Below, piece after piece: positions 36,172 through 49,737 of a stretch of DNA of 64,000 nucleotides; the first letter of the stretch is position 1, and each line of letters opens with the position of its first letter. The DNA is from Sipunculus nudus (taxonomy: Eukaryota; Annelida; Sipuncula; Golfingiida; Sipunculidae): positions 89,413,556 through 89,477,555 of the forward strand of contig CM049310.1 of assembly GCA_026874595.1 (NCBI GenBank), in the 5' to 3' direction. A model generated the notes under the pieces. That model did not search any database. It had not been told where the DNA came from and was given only the letters and a program-made list of their open reading frames with translations. Both the position numbers and the translations under genes were made by a program.

Positions 36172-38431
36172 CACGAACAGGCACTGTTATGTAGCCGGGG
36201 AACTAGTCTTCGTCCCTATGGGTCATAATCGTGTTTAAATTTGGGAGAATACACCATTTATGTGGTGTTTTTACAATAAGCAAAGCACAAGCAAAACGTA
36301 AACAAAGTGTAAGCAAAGGAATTAGGACTTCATAAAAGCGATTTTCGACCGTTTTCTGAAGTTATAATGTATTATTCGACGTGTCAGGAGTCTTATTTAT
36401 GACAGAAATCGTGCAAAACAGTAGAGATATTGAGATCAAATCAGAAAATAGGTCCCGAAAATCCATAATATCCAATTGAGAAAAATGCAGAATTATACAT
36501 TTCTGATTTCCATTGAACGAATTTGCCCTTTATTTTTATATTCATGAGCACGAACAGGCACTGTTATGTAGCCGGGGAAATAATCTTCGTCCCTACGGGT
36601 CAAAATCGTGTTTAAATTTGAGAGAATACATCATTTATGTGGTGTTTTTACAATAAGCAAAGCATAAGCAAAACGTAAACAAAGTGTAAGCAAAGGAATA
36701 AGGACTTCATAAATGAGATTTTCGACCGTTTTCTGAAGTTATAATGTATTATTCAACTTGTCAGGAGTCTTATTTATGACAGAAATCGTGCAAAACACTA
36801 GAGATATTGTGATCAAATGAGAAAATAGGTCCCGAAAATCCATAATATCCAATTGAGAAAAATGCAGAATTATACATTTCTGATTTTGATTGAACGAATT
36901 TGCTCTTTATTTTTATATTCATGTGCACGAATAGGCACTGTTATGTAGCCCGGGTACTAGTCTTCGTCCCTACGGGTCAAAATCGTGTTTAAATTCGGGA
37001 GAATACATCATTTATGTGGTGTTTTTACAATAAGCAAAGCATAAGCAAAACGTAAAAAAGTGTAAGCAAAGGAATAAAAACTTCATAAATGAGATTTTCG
37101 ACCGTTTTCTGAAGTTATAATGTATTATTCGACGTGTCAGGAGTCTTATTTATGACAGAAATCGTGCAAAACACTAGAGATATTGTGATCAAGTGAGAAA
37201 ATAGGTCCCGAAAATCCATAATATCCAATTGAGAAAAATGCAGAATTATACATTTCTGATTTTCATTGAACGAATTTGCCCTTTATTTTTATATTCATGA
37301 GCACGAACAGGCACTGTTATGTAGCCGGGGAAATAATCTTCGTCCCTATGGGTCAAAATCGTGTTTAAATTTGAGAGAATACATCATTTATGTGGTGTTT
37401 TTACAATAAGCAAAGCATAAGCAAAACGTAAACAAAGTGTAAGCAAAGGAATTAGGACTTCATAAATGCGATTTTCGACCGTTTTCTGAAGTTATAATGT
37501 ATTATTCGACGTGTCAGGAGTCTTATTTATGACAGAAATCGTGCAAAACACTAGAGATATTGTGATCAAGTGAGAAAATAGGTCCCGAAAATCCATAATA
37601 TCTCCATAAAAAAAGCAGAATTATACATTTCTGATTTTGATTGAACGAATTTGCTCTTTATTTTTATATTCATGTGCACGAACAGGCACTGTTATGTAGC
37701 CGGGGAAATAGTCTTCGTCCCTATGGGTCATAATCGTGTTTAAATTTGGGAGAATACATCATTTATGTGGTGTTTTTACATAAAGCAAAGCATAAGCAAA
37801 ACGTAAACAAAGTGTAAGCAAAGGAATTAGGACTTCATAAAAGCGATTTTCGACCGTTTTCTGAAGTTATAATGTATTATTCAACTTGGTAGGAATCTTA
37901 TTTATGACAGAAATCGTGCAAAACAGTAGAGATATTGTGATCAAGTGAGAAAATAGGTCCCGAAAATCCATAATATCTCATTTAAAAAAAAGTGAGAATG
38001 ATACATTTCTGATTTTGATTGAACGAATTTGCTCTTTATTTTTATATTCATGTGCACGAACAGGCACTGTTATGTAGCCCGGGTAATAGTCTTCGTCCCT
38101 ACGGGTCAAAATCGTGTTTAAATTTAGGAGAATACATCAATTATGTGGTGTTTTTACAATAAGCAAAGCATAAGCAAAACGTAGACAAAGTGTAAGCAAA
38201 GGAATTAGGACTCCATAAATGAGATTTTCGACCGTTTATTGAAGTTATAATGTATTATTCGACGTGTCAGGAGTCTTATTTATGACAGAAATCGTGCAAA
38301 ACAGTAGAGATATTGTGATCAAATGAGAAAATAGGTCCCGAAAATCCATAATATCCAATTGAGAAAAAAGCAGAATTATACATTTCTGATTTTGATTGAA
38401 CGAATTTGCTCTTTATTTTTATATTCATGTG
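36172..38431 (+). repeat. Nested six-monomer repeat, copy 1 (2,260 bp)
   Basis: Monomers at 36172, 36549, 36926, 37302 and 37677 pair with 38432, 38809, 39186, 39562 and 39937 at a constant 2,260 bp. The sixth pair (38055 and 40315) has diverged in type, e against a c/b-like monomer. Shared marks are ACACCATTTA and the mosaic monomers described at 36549 and 36926. The same pair is present in the second 17-mer copy (42580 and 44840), so the six-monomer duplication came first. Confidence 0.85.
36549..37301 (+). repeat. Two mosaic monomers (a/r/c patchwork)
   Basis: The monomer at 36549 has a type-a head (GGGGAAATAATC, GAGAGAATAC) but CCTACGGGTC as in r, then AAATGAGATT, a c-like CAACTTGTC, and an r-like GAGAAAAATGCAG with a TTTGCTC ending. 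The monomer at 36926 has a full r head (CACGAATAGG, CCCGGG, TTCGGGAG, TAAAAAAGTG, GGAATAAAAAC), an a-like middle (CGACGTGTC, CACTAGAG, GATCAAGTG), and the r tail that precedes type a. Copies of the pair lie at 38809, 42957 and 45217. Three-part mosaics need more than one exchange or gene conversion inside single monomers. Confidence 0.78.
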
Positions 38432-40692
38432 CACGAACAGGCACTGTTATGTAGCCGGGGAACTAGTCTTCGTCCCTATGGGTCATAATCGTGTTTAAAT
38501 TTGGGAGAATACACCATTTATGTGGTGTTTTTACAATAAGCAAAGCATAAGCAAAACGTAAACAAAGTGTAAGCAAAGGAATTAGGACTTCATAAAAGCG
38601 ATTTTCGACCGTTTTCTGAAGTTATAATGTATTATTCGACGTGTCAGGAGTCTTATTTATGACAGAAATCGTGCAAAACAGTAGAGATATTGAGATCAAA
38701 TCAGAAAATAGGTCCCGAAAATCCATAATATCCAATTGAGAAAAATGCAGAATTATACATTTCTGATTTCCATTGAACGAATTTGCCCTTTATTTTTATA
38801 TTCATGAGCACGAACAGGCACTGTTATGTAGCCGGGGAAATAATCTTCGTCCCTACGGGTCAAAATCGTGTTTAAATTTGAGAGAATACATCATTTATGT
38901 GGTGTTTTTACAATAAGCAAAGCATAAGCAAAACGTAAACAAAGTGTAAGCAAAGGAATAAGGACTTCATAAATGAGATTTTCCACCGTTTTCTGAAGTT
39001 ATAATGTATTATTCAACTTGTCAGGAGTCTTATTTATGACAGAAATCGTGCAAAACACTAGAGATATTGTGATCAAATGAGAAAATAGGTCCCGAAAATC
39101 CATAATATCCAATTGAGAAAAATGCAGAATTATACATTTCTGATTTTGATTGAACGAATTTGCTCTTTATTTTTATATTCATGTGCACGAATAGGCACTG
39201 TTATGTAGCCCGGGTACTAGTCTTCGTCCCTACGGGTCAAAATCGTGTTTAAATTCGGGAGAATACATCATTTATGTGGTGTTTTTACAATAAGCAAAGC
39301 ATAAGCAAAACGTAAAAAAGTGTAAGCAAAGGAATAAAAACTTCATAAATGAGATTTTCGACCGTTTTCTGAAGTTATAATGTATTATTCGACGTGTCAG
39401 GAGTCTTATTTATGACAGAAATCGTGCAAAACACTAGAGATATTGTGATCAAGTGAGAAAATAGGTCCCGAAAATCCATAATATCCAATTGAGAAAAATG
39501 CAGAATTATACATTTCTGATTTTCATTGAACGAATTTGCCCTTTATTTTTATATTCATGAGCACGAACAGGCACTGTTATGTAGCCGGGGAAATAATCTT
39601 CGTCCCTATGGGTCAAAATCGTGTTTAAATTTGAGAGAATACATCATTTATGTGGTGTTTTTACAATAAGCAAAGCATAAGCAAAACGTAAACAAAGTGT
39701 AAGCAAAGGAATTAGGACTTCATAAATGCGATTTTCGACCGTTTTCTGAAGTTATAATGTATTATTCGACGTGTCAGGAGTCTTATTTATGACAGAAATC
39801 GTGCAAAACACTAGAGATATTGTGATCAAGTGAGAAAATAGGTCCCGAAAATCCATAATATCTCCATAAAAAAAGCAGAATTATACATTTCTGATTTTGA
39901 TTGAACGAATTTGCTCTTTATTTTTATATTCATGTGCACGAACAGGCACTGTTATGTAGCCGGGGAACTAGTCTTCGTCCCTATGGGTCATAATCGTGTT
40001 TAAATTTGGGAGAATACATCATTTATGTGGTGTTTTTACATAAAGCAAAGCATAAGCAAAACGTAAACAAAGTGTAAGCAAAGGAATTAGGACTTCATAA
40101 AAGCGATTTTCGACCGTTTTCTGAAGTTATAATGTATTATTCAACTTGGTAGGAATCTTATTTATGACAGAAATCGTGCAAAACAGTAGAGATATTGTGA
40201 TCAAGTGAGAAAATAGGTCCCGAAAATCCATAATATCTCATTTAAAAAAAAGTGAGAATGATACATTTCTGATTTTGATTGAACGAATTTGCTCTTTATT
40301 TTTATATTCATGTGCACGAATAGGCACTGTTATGTAGCCGGGGAACTAGTCTTCGTCCCTATGGGTCATAATCGTGTTTAAATTTGGGAGAATACATCAT
40401 TTATGTGGTATTTTTACAATAAGCAAAGCATAAGCAAAACGTAAACAAAGTGTAAGCAAAGGAATTAGGACTTCATAAATACGATTTTCGACCGTTTTCT
40501 GAAGTTATAATGTATTATTCAACTTGGTAGGAATCTTATTTATGACAGAAATCGTGCAAAACAGTAGAGATATTGTGATCAAGTGAGAAAATAGGTCCCG
40601 AAAATCCATAATATCTCATTTAAAAAAAAGTGAGAATGATACATTTCTGATTTTGATTGAACGAATTTGCTCTTTATTTTTATATTCATGTG
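38432..40692 (+). repeat. Nested six-monomer repeat, copy 2
   Basis: Second copy of the 2,260-bp unit. It differs by GCATAAGC instead of GCACAAGC in the first monomer, TTCCACCG at 38981 instead of TTCGACCG, and GGGGAACTAGTC instead of GGGGAAATAGTC at 39937. The last monomer (40315) has a c-like head (CACGAATAGG, GGTATTTTT) with AAATACGATT and a b-type tail, and this is the monomer missing from the second 17-mer copy. Confidence 0.8.
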
Positions 40693-42201
40693 CACGAATA
40701 GGCACTGTTATGTAGCCGGGGAACTAGTCTTCGTCCCTATGGGTCATAATCGTGTTTAAATTTGGGAGAATACATCATTTATGTGGTATTTTTACAATAA
40801 GCAAAGCATAAGCAAAACGTAAACAAAGTGTAAGCAAAGGAATTAGGACTTCATAAATAAGATTTTCGACCGTTTTCTGAAGTTATAATGTATTATTCGA
40901 CGTGTCAGGAGTCTTATTTATGACAGAAATCGTGCAAAACAGTAGAGATATTGTGATCAAATGAGAAAATAGGTCCCGAAAATCCATAATATCCAATTGA
41001 GAAAAAAGCACAATTATACATTTCTGATTTTGATTGAACGAATTTGCTCTTTATTTTTATATTCATGTGCACGAACAGGCACTGTTATGTAGCCCGGGTA
41101 CTAGTCTTCGTCCCTACGGGTCAAAATCGTGTTTAAATTTAGGAGAATACATCAATTATGTGGTGTTTTTACAATAAGCAAAGCATAAGCAAAACGTAGA
41201 CAAAGTGTAAGCAAAGGAATTAGGACTCCATAAATGAGATTTTCGACCGTTTATTGAAGTTATAATGTATTATTCGACGTGTCAGGAGTCTTATTTATGA
41301 CAGAAATCGTGCAAAACACTAGAGATATTATGATCAAGTGAGAAAATAGGTCCCGAAAATCCATAATATCTCATTTAAAAAAAAGTGAGAATGATACATT
41401 TCTGATTTTGATTGAACGAATTTGCTCTTTATTTTTATATTCATGTGCACGAATAGGCACTGTTATGTAGCCGGGGAACTAGTCTTCGTCCCTATGGGTC
41501 ATAATCGTGTTTAAATTTGGGAGAATACATCATTTATGTGGTATTTTTACAATAAGCAAAGCATAAGCAAAACGTAAACAAAGTGTAAGCAAAGGAATTA
41601 GGACTTCATAAATAAGATTTTCGACCGTTTTCTGAAGTTATAATGTATTATTCGACGTGTCAGGAGTCTTATTTATGACAGAAATCGTGCAAAACAGTAG
41701 AGATATTGTGATCAAATGAGAAAATAGGTCCCGAAAATCCATAATATCCAATTGAGAAAAAAGCACAATTATACATTTCTGATTTTGATTGAACGAATTT
41801 GCTCTTTATTTTTATATTCATGTGCACGAACAGGCACTGTTATGTAGCCCGGGTACTAGTCTTCGTCCCTACGGGTCAAAATCGTGTTTAAATTTAGGAG
41901 AATACATCAATTATGTGGTGTTTTTACAATAAGCAAAGCATAAGCAAAACGTAGACAAAGTGTAAGCAAAGGAATTAGGACTCCATAAATGAGATTTTCG
42001 ACCGTTTATTGAAGTTATAATGTATTATTCGACGTGTCAGGAGTCTTATTTATGACAGAAATCGTGCAAAACAGTAGAGATATTGTGATCAAATGAGAAA
42101 ATAGGTCCCGAAAATCCATAATATCCAATTGAGAAAAAAGCAGAATTATACATTTCTGATTTTGATTGAACGAATTTGCTCTTTATTTTTATATTCATGT
42201 G

Positions 42202-45200
42202 CACGAATAGGCACTGTTATGTAGCCGGGGAACTAGCCTTCGTCCCTATGGGTCATAATCGTGTTTAAATTTGGGAGAATACATCATTTATGTGGTATTT
42301 TTACAATAAGCAAAGCATAAGCAAAACGTAAACAAAGTGTAAGCAAAGGAATTAGTACTTCATAAATAAGATTTTCGACCGTTTTTTTGAAGTTATAATG
42401 TATTATTCAACTTGTCAGGAGTCTTATTTATGACAGAAATCGTGCAAAACAGTAGAGATATTGTGATCAAATGAGAAAATAGGTCCCGAAAATCCATAAT
42501 ATCCAATTGAGAAAAAAGCAGAATTATACATTTCTGATTTTGATTGAACGAATTTGCTCTTTATTTTTATATTCATGTGCACGAACAGGCACTGTTATGT
42601 AGCCGGGGAACTAGTCTTCGTCCCTATGGGTCATAATCGTGTTTAAATTTGGGAGAATACACCATTTATGTGGTGTTTTTACAATAAGCAAAGCACAAGC
42701 AAAACGTAAACAAAGTGTAAGCAAAGGAATTAGGACTTCATAAAAGCGATTTTCGACCGTTTTCTGAAGTTATAATGTATTATTCGACGTGTCAGGAGTC
42801 TTATTTATGACAGAAATCGTGCAAAACAGTAGAGATATTGAGATCAAATCAGAAAATAGGTCCCGAAAATCCATAATATCCAATTGAGAAAAATGCAGAA
42901 TTATACATTTCTGATTTCCATTGAACGAATTTGCCCTTTATTTTTATATTCATGAGCACGAACAGGCACTGTTATGTAGCCGGGGAAATAATCTTCGTCC
43001 CTACGGGTCAAAATCGTGTTTAAATTTGAGAGAATACATCATTTATGTGGTGTTTTTACAATAAGCAAAGCATAAGCAAAACGTAAACAAAGTGTAAGCA
43101 AAGGAATAAGGACTTCATAAATGAGATTTTCGACCGTTTTCTGAAGTTATAATGTATTATTCAACTTGTCAGGAGTCTTATTTATGACAGAAATCGTGCA
43201 AAACACTAGAGATATTGTGATCAAATGAGAAAATAGGTCCCGAAAATCCATAATATCCAATTGAGAAAAATGCAGAATTATACATTTCTGATTTTGATTG
43301 AACGAATTTGCTCTTTATTTTTATATTCATGTGCACGAATAGGCACTGTTATGTAGCCCGGGTACTAGTCTTCGTCCCTACGGGTCAAAATCGTGTTTAA
43401 ATTCGGGAGAATACATCATTTATGTGGTGTTTTTACAATAAGCAAAGCATAAGCAAAACGTAAAAAAGTGTAAGCAAAGGAATAAAAACTTCATAAATGA
43501 GATTTTCGACCGTTTTCTGAAGTTATAATGTATTATTCGACGTGTCAGGAGTCTTATTTATGACAGAAATCGTGCAAAACACTAGAGATATTGTGATCAA
43601 GTGAGAAAATAGGTCCCGAAAATCCATAATATCCAATTGAGAAAAATGCAGAATTATACATTTCTGATTTTCATTGAACGAATTTGCCCTTTATTTTTAT
43701 ATTCATGAGCACGAACAGGCACTGTTATGTAGCCGGGGAAATAATCTTCGTCCCTATGGGTCAAAATCGTGTTTAAATTTGAGAGAATACATCATTTATG
43801 TGGTGTTTTTACAATAAGCAAAGCATAAGCAAAACGTAAACAAAGTGTAAGCAAAGGAATTAGGACTTCATAAATGCGATTTTCGACCGTTTTCTGAAGT
43901 TATAATGTATTATTCGACGTGTCAGGAGTCTTATTTATGACAGAAATCGTGCAAAACACTAGAGATATTGTGATCAAGTGAGAAAATAGGTCCCGAAAAT
44001 CCATAATATCTCCATAAAAAAAGCAGAATTATACATTTCTGATTTTGATTGAACGAATTTGCTCTTTATTTTTATATTCATGTGCACGAACAGGCACTGT
44101 TATGTAGCCGGGGAAATAGTCTTCGTCCCTATGGGTCATAATCGTGTTTAAATTTGGGAGAATACATCATTTATGTGGTGTTTTTACATAAAGCAAAGCA
44201 TAAGCAAAACGTAAACAAAGTGTAAGCAAAGGAATTAGGACTTCATAAATAAGATTTTCGACCGTTTTCTGAAGTTATAATGTATTATTCAACTTGGTAG
44301 GAATCTTATTTATGACAGAAATCGTGCAAAACAGTAGAGATATTGTGATCAAGTGAGAAAATAGGTCCCGAAAATCCATAATATCTCATTTAAAAAAAAG
44401 TGAGAATGATACATTTCTGATTTTGATTGAACGAATTTGCTCTTTATTTTTATATTCATGTGCACGAACAGGCACTGTTATGTAGCCCGGGTAATAGTCT
44501 TCGTCCCTACGGGTCAAAATCGTGTTTAAATTTAGGAGAATACATCAATTATGTGGTGTTTTTACAATAAGCAAAGCATAAGCAAAACGTAGACAAAGTG
44601 TAAGCAAAGGAATTAGGACTCCATAAATGAGATTTTCGACCGTTTATTGAAGTTATAATGTATTATTCGACGTGTCAGGAGTCTTATTTATGACAGAAAT
44701 CGTGCAAAACAGTAGAGATATTGTGATCAAATGAGAAAATAGGTCCCGAAAATCCATAATATCCAATTGAGAAAAAAGCAGAATTATACATTTCTGATTT
44801 TGATTGAACGAATTTGCTCTTTATTTTTATATTCATGTGCACGAACAGGCACTGTTATGTAGCCGGGGAACTAGTCTTCGTCCCTATGGGTCATAATCGT
44901 GTTTAAATTTGGGAGAATACACCATTTATGTGGTGTTTTTACAATAAGCAAAGCATAAGCAAAACGTAAACAAAGTGTAAGCAAAGGAATTAGGACTTCA
45001 TAAAAGCGATTTTCGACCGTTTTCTGAAGTTATAATGTATTATTCGACGTGTCAGGAGTCTTATTTATGACAGAAATCGTGCAAAACAGTAGAGATATTG
45101 AGATCAAATCAGAAAATAGGTCCCGAAAATCCATAATATCCAATTGAGAAAAATGCAGAATTATACATTTCTGATTTCCATTGAACGAATTTGCCCTTTA

Positions 45201-48200
45201 TTTTTATATTCATGAGCACGAACAGGCACTGTTATGTAGCCGGGGAAATAATCTTCGTCCCTACGGGTCAAAATCGTGTTTAAATTTGAGAGAATACATC
45301 ATTTATGTGGTGTTTTTACAATAAGCAAAGCATAAGCAAAACGTAAACAAAGTGTAAGCAAAGGAATAAGGACTTCATAAATGAGATTTTCCACCGTTTT
45401 CTGAAGTTATAATGTATTATTCAACTTGTCAGGAGTCTTATTTATGACAGAAATCGTGCAAAACACTAGAGATATTGTGATCAAATGAGAAAATAGGTCC
45501 CGAAAATCCATAATATCCAATTGAGAAAAATGCAGAATTATACATTTCTGATTTTGATTGAACGAATTTGCTCTTTATTTTTATATTCATGTGCACGAAT
45601 AGGCACTGTTATGTAGCCCGGGTACTAGTCTTCGTCCCTACGGGTCAAAATCGTGTTTAAATTCGGGAGAATACATCATTTATGTGGTGTTTTTACAATA
45701 AGCAAAGCATAAGCAAAACGTAAAAAAGTGTAAGCAAAGGAATAAAAACTTCATAAATGAGATTTTCGACCGTTTTCTGAAGTTATAATGTATTATTCGA
45801 CGTGTCAGGAGTCTTATTTATGACAGAAATCGTGCAAAACACTAGAGATATTGTGATCAAGTGAGAAAATAGGTCCCGAAAATCCATAATATCCAATTGA
45901 GAAAAATGCAGAATTATACATTTCTGATTTTCATTGAACGAATTTGCCCTTTATTTTTATATTCATGAGCACGAACAGGCACTGTTATGTAGCCGGGGAA
46001 ATAATCTTCGTCCCTATGGGTCAAAATCGTGTTTAAATTTGAGAGAATACATCATTTATGTGGTGTTTTTACAATAAGCAAAGCATAAGCAAAACGTAAA
46101 CAAAGTGTAAGCAAAGGAATTAGGACTTCATAAATGCGATTTTCGACCGTTTTCTGAAGTTATAATGTATTATTCGACGTGTCAGGAGTCTTATTTATGA
46201 CAGAAATCGTGCAAAACACTAGAGATATTGTGATCAAGTGAGAAAATAGGTCCCGAAAATCCATAATATCTCCATAAAAAAAGCAGAATTATACATTTCT
46301 GATTTTGATTGAACGAATTTGCTCTTTATTTTTATATTCATGTGCACGAACAGGCACTGTTATGTAGCCGGGGAACTAGTCTTCGTCCCTATGGGTCATA
46401 ATCGTGTTTAAATTTGGGAGAATACATCATTTATGTGGTGTTTTTACATAAAGCAAAGCATAAGCAAAACGTAAACAAAGTGTAAGCAAAGGAATTAGGA
46501 CTTCATAAAAGCGATTTTCGACCGTTTTCTGAAGTTATAATGTATTATTCAACTTGGTAGGAATCTTATTTATGACAGAAATCGTGCAAAACAGTAGAGA
46601 TATTGTGATCAAGTGAGAAAATAGGTCCCGAAAATCCATAATATCTCATTTAAAAAAAAGTGAGAATGATACATTTCTGATTTTGATTGAACGAATTTGC
46701 TCTTTATTTTTATATTCATGTGCACGAATAGGCACTGTTATGTAGCCGGGGAACTAGTCTTCGTCCCTATGGGTCATAATCGTGTTTAAATTTGGGAGAA
46801 TACATCATTTATGTGGTATTTTTACAATAAGCAAAGCATAAGCAAAACGTAAACAAAGTGTAAGCAAAGGAATTAGGACTTCATAAATAAGATTTTCGAC
46901 CGTTTTCTGAAGTTATAATGTATTATTCGACGTGTCAGGAGTCTTATTTATGACAGAAATCGTGCAAAACAGTAGAGATATTGTGATCAAATGAGAAAAT
47001 AGGTCCCGAAAATCCATAATATCCAATTGAGAAAAAAGCACAATTATACATTTCTGATTTTGATTGAACGAATTTGCTCTTTATTTTTATATTCATGTGC
47101 ACGAACAGGCACTGTTATGTAGCCCGGGTAATAGTCTTCGTCCCTACGGGTCAAAATCGTGTTTAAATTTAGGAGAATACATCAATTATGTGGTGTTTTT
47201 ACAATAAGCAAAGCATAAGCAAAACGTAGACAAAGTGTAAGCAAAGGAATTAGGACTCCATAAATGAGATTTTCGACCGTTTATTGAAGTTATAATGTAT
47301 TATTCGACGTGTCAGGAGTCTTATTTATGACAGAAATCGTGCAAAACACTAGAGATATTATGATCAAGTGAGAAAATAGGTCCGGAAAATCCATAATATC
47401 TCATTTAAAAAAAAGTGAGAATGATACATTTCTGATTTTGATTGAACGAATTTGCTCTTTATTTTTATATTCATGTGCACGAATAGGCACTGTTATGTAG
47501 CCGGGGAACTAGTCTTCGTCCCTATGGGTCATAATCGTGTTTAAATTTGGGAGAATACATCATTTATGTGGTATTTTTACAATAAGCAAAGCATAAGCAA
47601 AACGTAAACAAAGTGTAAGCAAAGGAATTAGGACTTCATAAATAAGATTTTCGACCGTTTTCTGAAGTTATAATGTATTATTCGACGTGTCAGGAGTCTT
47701 ATTTATGACAGAAATCGTGCAAAACAGTAGAGATATTGTGATCAAATGAGAAAATAGGTCCCGAAAATCCATAATATCCAATTGAGAAAAAAGCACAATT
47801 ATACATTTCTGATTTTGATTGAACGAATTTGCTCTTTATTTTTATATTCATGTGCACGAACAGGCACTGTTATGTAGCCCGGGTACTAGTCTTCGTCCCT
47901 ACGGGTCAAAATCGTGTTTAAATTTAGGAGAATACATCAATTATGTGGTGTTTTTACAATAAGCAAAGCATAAGCAAAACGTAGACAAAGTGTAAGCAAA
48001 GGAATTAGGACTCCATAAATGAGATTTTCGACCGTTTATTGAAGTTATAATGTATTATTCGACGTGTCAGGAGTCTTATTTATGACAGAAATCGTGCAAA
48101 ACAGTAGAGATATTGTGATCAAATGAGAAAATAGGTCCCGAAAATCCATAATATCCAATTGAGAAAAAAGCAGAATTATACATTTCTGATTTTGATTGAA

Positions 48201-48231
48201 CGAATTTGCTCTTTATTTTTATATTCATGTG
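42202..48231 (+). repeat. 17-mer HOR, copy 2, one monomer short (6,030 bp)
   Basis: Starts: 42202, 42580, 42957, 43334, 43710, 44085, 44463, 44840, 45217, 45594, 45970, 46345, 46723, 47100, 47478, 47855. The offset to copy 1 is 6,408 bp up to 46345, then 6,030 bp (40693 pairs with 46723), so copy 2 lacks one 378-bp monomer or copy 1 gained one by local duplication. Differences seen include AATAAGATT near 44,249 against AAAGCGATT in copy 1, CCCGGGTAATAG at 47100 against CCCGGGTACTAG at 41070, and GGTCCGGAAA against GGTCCCGAAA. The first looks like a short gene-conversion patch, since it changes clustered bases to the c-type state. Confidence 0.88.
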
Positions 48232-49737
48232 CACGAACAGGCACTGTTATGTAGCCGGGGAACTAGTCTTCGTCCCTATGGGTCATAATCGTGTTTAAAT
48301 TTGGGAGAATACATCATTTATGTGGTGTTTTTACAATAAGCAAAGCATAAGCAAAACGTAAACAAAGTGTAAGCAAAGGAATTAGGACTTCATAAATGCG
48401 ATTTTCGACCGTTTTCTGAAGTTATAATGTATTATTCGACGTGTCAGGAGTCTTATTTATGACAGAAATCGTGCAAAACAGTAGAGATATTGTGATCAAA
48501 TGAGAAAATAGGTCCCGAAAATCCATAATATCCAATTGAGAAAAAAGCAGAATTATACATTTCTGATTTTGATTGAACGAATTTGCTCTTTATTTTTATA
48601 TTCATGTGCACCAACAGGCACTGTTATGTAGCCGGGGAACTAGTCTTCGTCCCTATGGGTCATAATCGTGTTTAAATTTGGGAGAATACATCATTTATGT
48701 GGTGTTTTTACATAAAGCAAAGCATAAGCAAAACGTAAACAAAGTGTAAGCAAAGGAATTAGGACTTCATAAAAGCGATTTTCGACCGTTTTCTGAAGTT
48801 ATAATGTATTATTCGACGTGTCAGGAGTCTTATTTATGACAGAAAACGTGCAAAACAGTAGATATATTGTGGTCAAATGAGAAAATAGGTCCCGAAAATC
48901 CATAAAATCCAATTGAGAAAAAAGCACAATTATACATTTCTGATTTTGATTGAACGAATTTGCTCTTTATTTTTATATTCATGTGCACGAATAGGCACTG
49001 TTATGTAGCCCGGGTACTAGTCTTCGTCCCTACGGGTCAAAATCGTGTTTAAATTCGGGAGAATACATCATTTATGTGGTGTTTTTACAATAAGCAAAGC
49101 ATAAGCAAAACGTAAAAAAGTGTAAGCAAAGGAATAAGAACTTCATAAATGAGATTTTCGACCGTTTATTGAAGTTATAATCTATTATTCAACTTGTCAG
49201 GAGTCTTATTTATGACAGAAATCGTGCAAAACAGTAGAGATATTGAGATCAAATCAGAAAATAGGTCCCGAAAATCCATAATATCCAATTGAGAAAAATG
49301 CAGAATTATACATTTCTGATTTTGATTGAACGAATTTGCTCTTTATTTTTATATTCATGTGCACGAATAGGCACTGTTATGTAGCCCGGGTACTAGTCTT
49401 CGTCCCTACGGGTCAAAATCGTGTTTAAATTCGGGAGAATACATCATTTATGTGGTGTTTTTACAATAAGCAAAGCATAAGCAAAACGTAAAAAAGTGTA
49501 AGCAAAGGAATAAGAACTTCATAAATGAGATTTTCGACCGTTTATTGAAGTTATAATCTATTATTCAACTTGTCAGGAGTCTTATTTATGACAGAAATCG
49601 TGCAAAACAGTAGAGATATTGAGATCAAATCAGAAAATAGGTCCCGAAAATCCATAATATCCAATTGAGAAAAATGCAGAATTATACATTTCTGATTTTC
49701 ATTGAACGAATTTGCCCTTTATTTTTATATTCATGAG
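48232..49737 (+). repeat. Linker of four monomers m-p-r-r
   Basis: Starts 48232 (m), 48609 (p), 48986 (r) and 49362 (r). The order equals that at 24507-26011 and, with g for m, at 17349-18855 and 6043-7548, and each time it leads to type a or another p-r-r. The p monomer has private changes AGAAAACGTG at 48,841 and CATAAAATCC at 48,901. The last r is the likely crossover partner for the hybrid at 58401. Confidence 0.82.

Larger units (their letters stand above)
35794..42201 (+). repeat. 17-monomer HOR, copy 1 (6,408 bp)
   Basis: Starts: 35794 (c), 36172, 36549, 36926, 37302 (a), 37677, 38055 (e, CCCGGGTAATAG), 38432, 38809, 39186, 39562 (a), 39937 (b-like), 40315, 40693, 41070 (e), 41448, 41825 (e). 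All but the last few lie exactly 6,408 bp before their partners in copy 2. Shared private marks are ACACCATTTA at 36251 and 42659, CAAAGCACAA at 36281 and 42689, and TTCCACCG at 38981 and 45389. The first monomer carries the seven-T run also seen at 42202. Confidence 0.9.
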
